Notes under the pieces: generated by a model | The model's database searches: none | What the model saw: the letters and a program-made list of their open reading frames with translations, nothing else | What the model was told of the DNA's origin: nothing | Assembly: GCF_004054195.1 (NCBI RefSeq) | Contig: NZ_SBIW01000012.1 | Location: forward strand, 310,001-374,000 | Length of the DNA stretch: 64,000 bases | DNA from: Mucilaginibacter gilvus | Lineage (GTDB): Bacteria > Bacteroidota > Bacteroidia > Sphingobacteriales > Sphingobacteriaceae | Direction: 5' to 3' | Program-made: the position numbers and the translations under genes | In this document: positions 51,734 through 59,480 of the stretch, piece after piece | Layout: each line of letters begins with the position of its first letter | Numbering within the stretch: the first letter of the stretch is position 1

Positions 51734-54445
51734 CTATTCGTTATTAAACTTCACACCATTTAACCTTGCGGGGTTGCCGGTGAATACAATATACAGGTCT
51801 TCCTTGCCTTCGGCACCGGTTACAGGGATCTGCAGGGTGTTTAGACCCACATAGCTGCCGGTGAAGCTGCCTACTAATTTGCCATCTGCAGCGCCGGAGC
51901 GGATCTCTACAGTACCCGGCGGATCGGTTGCGCGACCACGTGGGAGTAATTTCAGTTCGATATTTTTGATATCGGTAAGGTCTACCTTGTTGAATTTGAG
52001 GTAGGCACCCGCTGTTTTAACCACCACGATGGTGCTGTCGCGGTTGTAGGCCATTTCTTTGGAACCGTTGGCCTGTGATGGGGTTAACAGTGAGCCACGC
52101 AATACCAGCAGGTTTTCGGTAGTTAAGGCTGCTGCGGAAGCCGTGCCCTTATCAGTATACGATGCACGGAAAATGTAACTGCCGTTATCGTTTTCGCCTT
52201 TTGGAATCGTTGTGGTATAAATGCCCGTTACCGGCATCGATTTTTGCGTTTTCTGCGGCGTTGCTGTGCTCAAAATATAACGTACGATGCTGCCCAGTTC
52301 GTTATTGGTTAAGGCCGGATGGGCTGGCATCTCGGCATGCCCCCATGTACCCGAACCACCGTTTTTTATCTTTTTACTCAGGGTGGCAACCGCCGACTGG
52401 TCGTTTTTGTACTTTTTGGCTACTTCAATAAAAGATGGGCCAAGCACTTTATCTTTCACCGAGTGGCAGGCTCTGCAATCGCTTTTGGCAATGAGCGCTA
52501 TACCCGCCGCGTATCTTGCGGTGGCATCAACACCCTGTTGTTTTTGGGCGATAGCCGTCATGTTGTACCCTTCGGATAAATAATTGGCGCTCACCGAAAC
52601 CTGCGAAGCGGCAATGCGCTTGTTAGCCAGGCTGCCGTCTTCCTTATCGCTCACGTTTACTTTGTAGGCGATGGTTTTGTTGGGGAAGAAGAAGCTGCTG
52701 TTGCCCTTTGTTACGGTTACGGCAACCACGGGTGGCTCGTTACCCGCTTTTACGGTAAGCGATTTACTGTTGTTTGATCCTTTCAGATCGGTAACGGTAA
52801 GCGTTGCTTTATAAACCCCCGGCGCAGTTAATGTTACCGATGGGTTTTGCGTTTTAAATGTTTTAAAGGGCTTGCCGCCCTTGGTTACTTTCCACTCGTA
52901 GGTAAGCACATCATCGTCGTCGAAATCTTTGGTGCCGGCAGATGACAGGGCCACCGTTAGCGGCAATGCGCCCGCCGTTTTGCTGGCTGTTGCCTGTACC
53001 TGCGGTTTGCGGTTGCCGCCATTATATTCTATGCGGATGAGTTCCGCCTCGGGGTTGTTTTTAAAATAGCCGTTACCGTATTCCAGTACATACAGGTCGC
53101 CTTCGGGGCCGAACTTCATATCGATAGGGCCGCGCAGGCGCAGCTCGGGTAAAAAGCGTTCCATTGATTTGTATTCGCCGTTATCACCAATCTCTACCAC
53201 GTTCACCCAGCCGCGTACCCAGTCGGTAATCAGCCATTTTCCTTCATAATAATCGGGGAAGGGGCGTTTTGCATTCTTAAAATCGGCCTTGCGGAAAATA
53301 GGGCCGCCAACCGCGCTGTTACCACCGGTTTCCATCAGCGGGAACTGTGTGCTCACGCCCTTGGCATACCAGATAAAGGCCGGTGTTGCAGGCGGCAGCT
53401 CGGTAAGCCCGCTGCTGTTTGGCGAATGGTTCTCGGGGTGCTCGGCATTAAATAATTCGCCCGATTGTTTGGTGCCGAAATCGTACTTGCGGTAGGCTTT
53501 GTTATCGCCCACAAAATAGGGCCAGCCGTAGTTCCCCGGTTTTTTAGCCTGGTTAAACTCATCGTAAGATTGCGGACCGCGTTTTTCAAAATCGTCTTTA
53601 GATCCATCGGGACCGACTTCACCCCAGTACAACCAGCCGGTTTTGCTGTCGATAGTTAAGCGCCAGGGGTTACGGTTCCCCATGGTATAAATTTCGGGTT
53701 TGGTTTTTGGTGTACCGGGCGCGAACAGGTTCCCTGCCGGAACGGTGTAGGGGCCATTAGCTTCCGGGTGGATGCGCAGGATCTTACCCCGCAGGTCGTT
53801 GGTATTGCCCGATGATTTCTGCGAATCCTCCGGCGACATGCCCGGCCGCTCATCCAGTGGTGTAAAGCCATCGCTGGCGCGGGAGAAAGTGTTATCGCCC
53901 GTGCTCAGGTACAGGTTCTTGTCCTTATCAAACAGCATCCCGCCGCCTACGTGGCAGCATTCTTCGCGCTGGGTAGGTACATCCAGTACTGTTTTTTTAG
54001 TATCTCGTAAGATCTCCTTGCCCAGCCAGGTATAGCGCTCCAAAGTGTTTTTGGCCACATCGCCTGCGGGGGCATAGTAAACGTATATCCAGTGGTTGGT
54101 ATCGTAGTCGGGGTCTAAAATAATGCCTTGCATCCCGTCCTCGCCTTCGCTTATTTCGCCTTTTTTACTGACGTATTTGGTGCTTACTGCAAACTCGGCT
54201 ATTACGGTGATTTTATTGGTGGCAGGGTTGTACACCTTAATTTTGCCCTTGCGTTCGGCGTAGATCACGCGGCCGTCTTTCATGATCTGGAACTGCATCG
54301 GCTCCTCCACGCCCTGGGCCAACACTACTTTGGTGAAGCGGTTGTCCTCGGGTTTCTTAGCGGTTTGTGCCCCGGCAGACGCCGCGCAGACTGATAATAA
54401 TAAAAAAGCAGGCAGCGCTTTTAAAAGGTTTTTAGGATTAAACAT
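51734..54445 (-). CDS. Secreted PQQ-type sugar dehydrogenase fused to PKD, cytochrome c and CBM domains
   Basis: 903 aa. Signal peptide 1-26 (LLLSVCAASAGAQTA); a glucose/sorbosone dehydrogenase beta-propeller from ~35 to 470 (EEPMQFQIMKDGRVIYAERKGKI, ECCHVGGGMLFDKDKNLYLSTGDNTF, YTMGNRNPWRLTID, LYVLEYGNGYF); a PKD domain ~480-570 (DFDDDDVLTYEWKV); a cytochrome c domain with heme motif CRACH at ~656-660 and a Met ligand in GHAEMPAHPAL; and a C-terminal jelly-roll of CBM6 type from ~765. It likely oxidises sugars in the periplasm or on the outer surface and passes electrons to its own heme. This architecture is common in Bacteroidota. Monocistronic, with a hairpin terminator. Confidence 0.92.
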   Translation of the reverse strand: MFNPKNLLKALPAFLLLSVCAASAGAQTAKKPEDNRFTKVVLAQGVEEPMQFQIMKDGRVIYAERKGKIKVYNPATNKITVIAEFAVSTKYVSKKGEISEGEDGMQGIILDPDYDTNHWIYVYYAPAGDVAKNTLERYTWLGKEILRDTKKTVLDVPTQREECCHVGGGMLFDKDKNLYLSTGDNTFSRASDGFTPLDERPGMSPEDSQKSSGNTNDLRGKILRIHPEANGPYTVPAGNLFAPGTPKTKPEIYTMGNRNPWRLTIDSKTGWLYWGEVGPDGSKDDFEKRGPQSYDEFNQAKKPGNYGWPYFVGDNKAYRKYDFGTKQSGELFNAEHPENHSPNSSGLTELPPATPAFIWYAKGVSTQFPLMETGGNSAVGGPIFRKADFKNAKRPFPDYYEGKWLITDWVRGWVNVVEIGDNGEYKSMERFLPELRLRGPIDMKFGPEGDLYVLEYGNGYFKNNPEAELIRIEYNGGNRKPQVQATASKTAGALPLTVALSSAGTKDFDDDDVLTYEWKVTKGGKPFKTFKTQNPSVTLTAPGVYKATLTVTDLKGSNNSKSLTVKAGNEPPVVAVTVTKGNSSFFFPNKTIAYKVNVSDKEDGSLANKRIAASQVSVSANYLSEGYNMTAIAQKQQGVDATARYAAGIALIAKSDCRACHSVKDKVLGPSFIEVAKKYKNDQSAVATLSKKIKNGGSGTWGHAEMPAHPALTNNELGSIVRYILSTATPQKTQKSMPVTGIYTTTIPKGENDNGSYIFRASYTDKGTASAAALTTENLLVLRGSLLTPSQANGSKEMAYNRDSTIVVVKTAGAYLKFNKVDLTDIKNIELKLLPRGRATDPPGTVEIRSGAADGKLVGSFTGSYVGLNTLQIPVTGAEGKEDLYIVFTGNPARLNGVKFNNE

Positions 54446-54595
54446 GTATAGTAATGTGAGATGATTAGCTGAGATAAATTGATTTAGCTAAAATAGGTAT
54501 TTTTGGTATAAATACACGTAACATTTTATTTAGTTAATTTTACTAAATAGAGATGAGGTGAGTTTTTTTAAAAGCAGTTGTAGTGGGGTTAGGTA

Positions 54596-54655
54596 CCGAT
54601 AGCCCCGCTATATGCTGCAAGCCGCCGGTAGAAGCGAGCTTTCCGTTGCTATCGG
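54596..54655. repeat. Inverted repeat with structured interior
   Basis: CCGATAGC (54596-54603) pairs with GCTATCGG (54648-54655); the GC-rich 44-base interior contains further AAGC/GCTT pairing. Could be a small RNA structure or a miniature repeat element; no target duplication seen. Confidence 0.35.
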
Positions 54656-54731
54656 GTTTAGGTGGGAGGGTTGTGCGAGGGTTTTATGTAAACCATGTAA
54701 ATTAATCAATGAATTGATTATCAAATATTTA

Positions 54732-54763
54732 AAAAGTTAACATATTAAATTGTGTTAACTTTT
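54732..54763. promoter_or_regulatory. Perfect 11-bp inverted repeat (AAAAGTTAACA / TGTTAACTTTT)
   Basis: Arms 54732-54742 and 54753-54763 with a 10-base spacer. Each arm contains the palindrome GTTAAC, so two similar half-sites lie 18 bp apart. Position ~205 bases before the DUF2339 gene and ~287 bases before the dehydrogenase gene start fits an operator for either; the lack of GC makes a terminator unlikely. Confidence 0.45.
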
Positions 54764-54967
54764 GTAAACTTTTTTGCTATCCGCCAGGCACCAGTTTTTA
54801 ACCTGAATGAAATTGCGGCTTACCACTACACCACGCCCTTCAACAAGCAGAGCATGACAGCCACACATCGTTCTAACCCTCAAACCAAAATCGGTGAAAT
54901 CAAATCTAATCGGTGTAATCCCAAAATAGAAGCGTACATTTATTTTGATTAAACCTTATCCCTAATA

Positions 54968-57415
54968 ATGGAAATTATTTACATAGTGCTTTTGCTGGTT
55001 GTTATTATCATGATTTTCAACCTCAAAACCAACAGCAACCAGCGTATAGACAAGCTGGAAGCACATATTGCCGACCTGACTAACACCATAAGGCAGTATA
55101 CCCTCAACCGCAATAACGAACCGCCAAAGCCCGCTCCACGCATGGATCGCCCTTGGGAAGCGCCGGAGATGAAACAGCCCGAGCCGCCAAAACCTGTTCC
55201 CCCGGCACCATTGCCTGTACCCAAACCGGTTGAGCCTATACCTGCGCCCGAACCTATAAAAGTGGAGCGCCAGCCGCAGGTAATTACCGACCCGATACAC
55301 CGGCCTATAAAAACATCAGACGCGCCCGTGCCTCCTCCGCCGCCGCGCAAAACATACCGCGAGCCGGAACCCGAACCCGAACTTTCCTTTTTTGAGAGCC
55401 ACCCCGACCTGGAGAAATTCATCGGCGAGAACCTGATTAACAAGATTGGCATCGCTATTTTGGTACTGGCCATTGGCTTTTTTGTAAAATACGCTATAGA
55501 TAACAACTGGGTTGGCCCGGTTGGGCGTGTAGGTATCGGCGTGCTTTGCGGCGGTATTTTAATAGGCATAGCGCACCGGATGCGTAACAGCTACACAGCC
55601 TTTAGCTCGGTGTTGGTGGGTGGTGGCTTAGCTATCTTATACTTTACAATTACGCTGGCTTACCACCAGTTCCATTTGTTCGATCAAACCGCGTCGTTCA
55701 TTATTCTTATCGTGATCACCATTTTCGCGGTTGTGCTATCCTTACTGTACGATAAGCAGGAGCTTGCGGTAGTTGCCCTGGTGGGTGGTTTGGCGAGTCC
55801 GTTTATGGTGAGCAGCGGGCACGCTAATTACAACGCGCTGTTTATTTACCTGGTTATACTGAACGCCGGCCTGCTGGTGATCGCTTACTATAAATCGTGG
55901 CGGGTGCTCAATGCCGTGGTGTTTGGTTTAACGGTAATTGTTTTTGGCGCGGTGCTTACCAGTCTTACCGGGCCAACCTACCATACCGGCCTACTGTACG
56001 CGAGTATTTTGTACCTGCTATTCTTTGGCATCAACGTGGCTAATAACGTGAAAGAAAACAAAGCCTTTGTGGCCAGCGATTTCAGCATCCTGCTCATTAA
56101 TACCGCGCTGTATTTTTCGGTTGGCCTGTACCTGCTTACCCAAATGGGGCAGCAGGACATGCGCGGACCGTTCACGGCCGCATTGGGTGTGGTTAACCTG
56201 CTGCTCTCGTTCATCCTGTTCAAAAACAAAAAGGTGGATACCAATATCCTGTACCTGCTCATTGGCATTACGCTTACGTTTATATCGCTTACGGCGCCTA
56301 TCCAGCTCAACGGGCATTACATTACGTTGTTTTGGGCTGCGGAAACGGTGCTGCTGTACTGGCTGTTCCTGAAATCGAAGATCCAGCTGATGAAGCTTTG
56401 CTCGCTGGTGGTATGGGGCGCTATGCTCATCAGCCTTTTTATGGACTGGATAAACCTGTATTACGCGCCCGGGTCATACGACAGGCCCGCCCTGCTGCTG
56501 TTGCCCATCATCGCCAATAAAGGGTTTATTACCACGGTGGTTGCAGCCATTAGCAGCTACCTGCTCTACCTCCAAATAAAACGCGACGAAACACCGCAGG
56601 TGTACGGTATGGCCATCCCTGGCATATTGTACCAAAGCATGGCGTTCATCCTGCTGTTTTCCAGCGGTGTGCTGGAGATAAACCATCAGTTTACGAGCCG
56701 CTACCCCGGTACAAACCTCAATATATTATACCTTACGCTGTATACCCCTGCCTTTGTGTACTTGTTTTATATGGTGGGCAAACGCGTTAGCGGCATTGCA
56801 TTAAACTGGCGCGTAGGGGCGGGACTAATTGCCCTGGCCATTGCAGTTTACCTGTTTAGCCTGCCAGCCATCTTTACATTGGAGTATACCATGCTGGATA
56901 ACCACAAAGCGGCTACCAGCCATTTCGCGGCGCATTGGGTAGCCGCGGTAGTAGTGGCGCTTTTGTTTTATCAACTGATAAAAATAGCGCGTGCGGAGTT
57001 AGACGAGGACTTGAAAGCGACTATATCTTGGATCCTGTCCATAGCCATTGTGGTGTTTTTGAGTGCCGAACTTTGCCTGGCCAGTACCCTGCTCTTCTTT
57101 GGGCATGGCGTAACTATCGACCGTATCGAAACCGTTTACATTAAAGTGGGGCTGCCTATATTATGGGGACTAAGCTCCTTCGCGCTGATGATATTGGGGA
57201 TGCGGAACAAGGCGCGTACGCTGCGCATTATCTCGCTTACGCTGTTTGCGGTTACGCTGGGGAAATTGTTTGTATTCGATATAAAGGATATCCCGCCTGC
57301 GGGTAAAATAGCCGCTTTCTTTTGTTTGGGTGTGATACTGCTTATCGTATCGTTTATGTATCAAAAGGTTAAAAAAATACTGGTGGAAGATGAGGCCAAG
57401 AAAATTGAGGACTAA
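54968..57415 (+). CDS. DUF2339 multi-pass membrane protein
   Basis: 815 aa. One N-terminal helix (IVLLLVVIIMIFNL), a short coiled stretch, a Pro-rich cytoplasmic or periplasmic linker at ~50-125 (many PKP/PEP repeats), then ~20 or more membrane helices from ~155 on (FIGENLINKIGIAILVLAIGFFVKYAIDNNWVGPVGRVGIGVLCGG is the DUF2339 signature). Function is unknown; the family is widespread in Bacteroidota and other Gram-negatives. It overlaps the DUF3999 gene by 26 bases, a pairing seen repeatedly for these two families, so the two products probably act together in the cell envelope. Confidence 0.93.
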   Translation: MEIIYIVLLLVVIIMIFNLKTNSNQRIDKLEAHIADLTNTIRQYTLNRNNEPPKPAPRMDRPWEAPEMKQPEPPKPVPPAPLPVPKPVEPIPAPEPIKVERQPQVITDPIHRPIKTSDAPVPPPPPRKTYREPEPEPELSFFESHPDLEKFIGENLINKIGIAILVLAIGFFVKYAIDNNWVGPVGRVGIGVLCGGILIGIAHRMRNSYTAFSSVLVGGGLAILYFTITLAYHQFHLFDQTASFIILIVITIFAVVLSLLYDKQELAVVALVGGLASPFMVSSGHANYNALFIYLVILNAGLLVIAYYKSWRVLNAVVFGLTVIVFGAVLTSLTGPTYHTGLLYASILYLLFFGINVANNVKENKAFVASDFSILLINTALYFSVGLYLLTQMGQQDMRGPFTAALGVVNLLLSFILFKNKKVDTNILYLLIGITLTFISLTAPIQLNGHYITLFWAAETVLLYWLFLKSKIQLMKLCSLVVWGAMLISLFMDWINLYYAPGSYDRPALLLLPIIANKGFITTVVAAISSYLLYLQIKRDETPQVYGMAIPGILYQSMAFILLFSSGVLEINHQFTSRYPGTNLNILYLTLYTPAFVYLFYMVGKRVSGIALNWRVGAGLIALAIAVYLFSLPAIFTLEYTMLDNHKAATSHFAAHWVAAVVVALLFYQLIKIARAELDEDLKATISWILSIAIVVFLSAELCLASTLLFFGHGVTIDRIETVYIKVGLPILWGLSSFALMILGMRNKARTLRIISLTLFAVTLGKLFVFDIKDIPPAGKIAAFFCLGVILLIVSFMYQKVKKILVEDEAKKIED

Positions 57416-58631
57416 GTTTTTATTAACGCTGGCGCTGATGGTAAGCGCGACCACGCTGTTTGCCCAGGCAACATTTAGGTATAAAGCGGATTTACAAAAG
57501 GTGGATACTGCAGGTTTTTTTCGTATCGATCTCCCTCCGGCGGTGCTGGCCAAAAGCCAGGGTAATTTGGCGGATATAAGGCTGTATGATAAGAGCGGGA
57601 AAATTGTGCCATATATTTTTGGCGACCGGCTACCGCAGCTGAGTGATGTAATTGATATGGCCTTACCCGTGGTTAAATTAAGCGCAAGATCAGACACCAA
57701 CACCACTTTTATTGCCGAAAATAAAGACAGGCTAACATTAAGCCAGTTGACGCTGGGTATGCGCAATATTGACGTAGAGCGCAGGGGCGGGCTAAGCGGC
57801 AGTGATGACCTGCAAAATTGGTACGCAATAAAAGAAGATATCATATTAAGCAGAAACTCGTCTTCGGGAGAAAAGAATAGATGGGCGGGAAACTTCGCGC
57901 AGCAAATAAATTTCCCGGCAAGCAATTACAGATATTTCAGGGTGCAGGTGTATAACGGGCGGCGGGATGGCATCGCTATTCTTGCGGCGTTCATATCAGT
58001 GAAGCAAAGTATTGCCCCTCAATACAGGCAATTACCGCAAACACGCATCAGCCAAAAAGACACCCTGCAGCACAGCGTAGTGTTTATCAGGCTTGGCGAT
58101 ACTTACCTGGTTAACAAGCTGCACCTGGATATTGCCGGGGCAAAGTATTACAAACGCAACGTGAGCGTCTACGATATTGGCAGCAGGCCGCGCAGCCTGC
58201 TTGTAGATACGGTGATCAGTTCTGCCGCCCCTGCCGATATTTACTTTTCTGTTAAGGCCAAATTTATCGGCTTCGAAATTGCCAATGAAGACAACCCTCC
58301 GCTGGAGGTGAAGAGCATTACCGCTTATCAGTTGGGCCAGTCGCTTATCGCTTATTTAGATAAAGGGAACAGTTACAACCTGCTGGTTGGCGATTCGGTA
58401 GCCACTTTTCCCAATTACGACCTTCAATTTTTTACCGACAGCGTTAAGCGCCAGCTTCCGGCAGCCACATTGGGCGCTGTAACCGCTAATCCCGATTTTA
58501 AAGGCAAGGAACCGAAACCCGCCGCTAAAGGTTTCCCGGCGTGGGCGCTTTGGGCCATAATAGTAGCCGTTTTAACCGCGCTGGGCGCCATGACCTTTAA
58601 GATGACGCGGGAAGTAGGGAAGAGGGGGTAG
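57390..58631 (+). CDS. DUF3999 family secreted/membrane protein
   Basis: 413 aa. N-terminal signal peptide (FLLTLALMVSATTLFAQ), a beta-rich extracytoplasmic region beginning FRYKADLQKVDTAGFFRIDLPPAVLAKSQGNLADIRLYDKSGKIVPYIF (the DUF3999 opening), and a C-terminal helix (FPAWALWAIIVAVLTALGAMTF) that anchors it. Unknown function. Its start lies inside the 3' end of the DUF2339 gene, so translation is likely coupled. After it come 229 bases with a GC-rich hairpin (58684-58711) but no obvious U-tract terminator. Confidence 0.9.
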   Translation: MRPRKLRTKFLLTLALMVSATTLFAQATFRYKADLQKVDTAGFFRIDLPPAVLAKSQGNLADIRLYDKSGKIVPYIFGDRLPQLSDVIDMALPVVKLSARSDTNTTFIAENKDRLTLSQLTLGMRNIDVERRGGLSGSDDLQNWYAIKEDIILSRNSSSGEKNRWAGNFAQQINFPASNYRYFRVQVYNGRRDGIAILAAFISVKQSIAPQYRQLPQTRISQKDTLQHSVVFIRLGDTYLVNKLHLDIAGAKYYKRNVSVYDIGSRPRSLLVDTVISSAAPADIYFSVKAKFIGFEIANEDNPPLEVKSITAYQLGQSLIAYLDKGNSYNLLVGDSVATFPNYDLQFFTDSVKRQLPAATLGAVTANPDFKGKEPKPAAKGFPAWALWAIIVAVLTALGAMTFKMTREVGKRG

Positions 58632-58683
58632 AAGGTAAAGTCTAAAGTTAAAAGTCAAAAATAAAAAGTAGAAATCCTTATGT

Positions 58684-58711
58684 GGGCCACAAGCGGGGAA
58701 GCTTGTGGCCC
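58684..58711. repeat. Perfect 11-bp GC-rich inverted repeat (hairpin)
   Basis: GGGCCACAAGC (58684-58694), loop GGGGAA, GCTTGTGGCCC (58701-58711). Exceptionally stable for this genome. No T-tract follows, so it may be a REP-like intergenic element, a processed RNA hairpin or a non-canonical terminator of the DUF2339/DUF3999 unit. The flanking AAGTCTAAAGTTAAAAGTC sequence is a low-complexity run often seen in Bacteroidota intergenic DNA. Confidence 0.5.
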
Positions 58712-58860
58712 AGGGGCAAAGCTGCAATCAGGTATCCTTAATTTATTTTTAAGAACAAAAACTACCTAATAGTTAATTCCGTAATTGCTACCGGGAGCGC
58801 AGAGACCTAAGCCTTTAATTGTTAATTATAAACTGCCCGCGCATACTGCTTGGTTAAATT

Positions 58861-59100
58861 ATGAAATACAATGGAAAAGTGCTGGCGATGGTTATCCGCG
58901 AGCGCCGGCTGCAACTGAATTATTCGCAGGATTATGTTGCCGGGAGGTTAGAGATGTCGCAAAACGCTTACAGCAAAATGGAACTTGGGCAAACCGGCAT
59001 TACACTGGGGAAGTTTATTGTTTTATGTGAGGCGCTGGAGATTAATATGGTTGATCTGCTGGCGCTGTACCGCCAAAATTTAGCGCAGAAACCCGGTTAA
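58861..59100 (+). CDS. XRE-family helix-turn-helix regulator, copy 1
   Basis: 79 aa, essentially one HTH_3 domain: VIRERRLQLNYSQDYVAGRLEMSQNAYSKMELGQTGITLGKFIVLCEALEINMVDLL. The SQDYVA helix and MSQNAYSKMELG recognition helix are well formed. DNA-binding, cytoplasmic; target unknown. A paralogue of similar size (73 aa) lies 117 bases downstream, so the pair probably arose by tandem duplication. Start ATG 58861; RBS weak. Confidence 0.9.
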   Translation: MKYNGKVLAMVIRERRLQLNYSQDYVAGRLEMSQNAYSKMELGQTGITLGKFIVLCEALEINMVDLLALYRQNLAQKPG

Positions 59101-59217
59101 TCGTTCCGATGGTTATTTATATCGCTTTCGTGAAAACCGGGACGTTTTCATTTTCGTAAATCATAAAAACTAATTATTTAATACTTGTTAAGTATTTAAT
59201 TATAAATCAAAATATTC

Positions 59218-59439
59218 ATGTTTAACGGGAAATTACTGGCGATGACTATCCGTAGCCGCAGATTAAAACTGAACTACACGCAGGAGTATATCGCGTATAA
59301 ATTAAACATGTCGCAAAATGCTTACAGTAAGCTGGAGCTGGGTTATACCGCTGTTACCATAGAGCGTTTTGTGGAGCTTTGCAACGCGCTTGAGGTTGAC
59401 GTGTATGATATGCTGAAACCAGTTTTACAAGTAGCCTGA
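59218..59439 (+). CDS. XRE-family helix-turn-helix regulator, copy 2
   Basis: 73 aa, one HTH_3 domain: TIRSRRLKLNYTQEYIAYKLNMSQNAYSKLELGYTAVTIERFVELCNALEVDVYDML. By eye about half the residues match copy 1, with the recognition helix SQNAYSK identical, so both may bind related sites. Separated from copy 1 by an AT-rich 117-base gap that could be an autoregulated promoter. It converges on the NHL-repeat gene, 41 bases away. Confidence 0.9.
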   Translation: MFNGKLLAMTIRSRRLKLNYTQEYIAYKLNMSQNAYSKLELGYTAVTIERFVELCNALEVDVYDMLKPVLQVA

Positions 59440-59480
59440 TAACAGACTAACACAAGGTAATTTATCAAGGGTCGACTACG

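Larger units (their letters stand above)
54446..54967. other. Structured intergenic region
   Basis: 522 bp with no supported gene. It contains an 8-bp inverted repeat around a structured 44-base interior (54596-54655), an 11-bp perfect inverted repeat (54732-54763), and two near-identical 13-mers (AATCGGTGAAATC, AATCGGTGTAATC) around 54890-54920 that look like a dispersed Bacteroidota intergenic repeat. An open frame at 54752-54952 lacks protein character. Confidence 0.45.

Noticed and set aside
54752..54952. 66-aa + strand ORF in the gap before DUF2339
   Set aside because: Starts with GTG inside the 11-bp inverted repeat and runs through a dispersed-type intergenic repeat; no protein family character.
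58785..59030. 81-aa + strand ORF overlapping XRE copy 1
   Set aside because: Out-of-frame overlap with a clear HTH protein.
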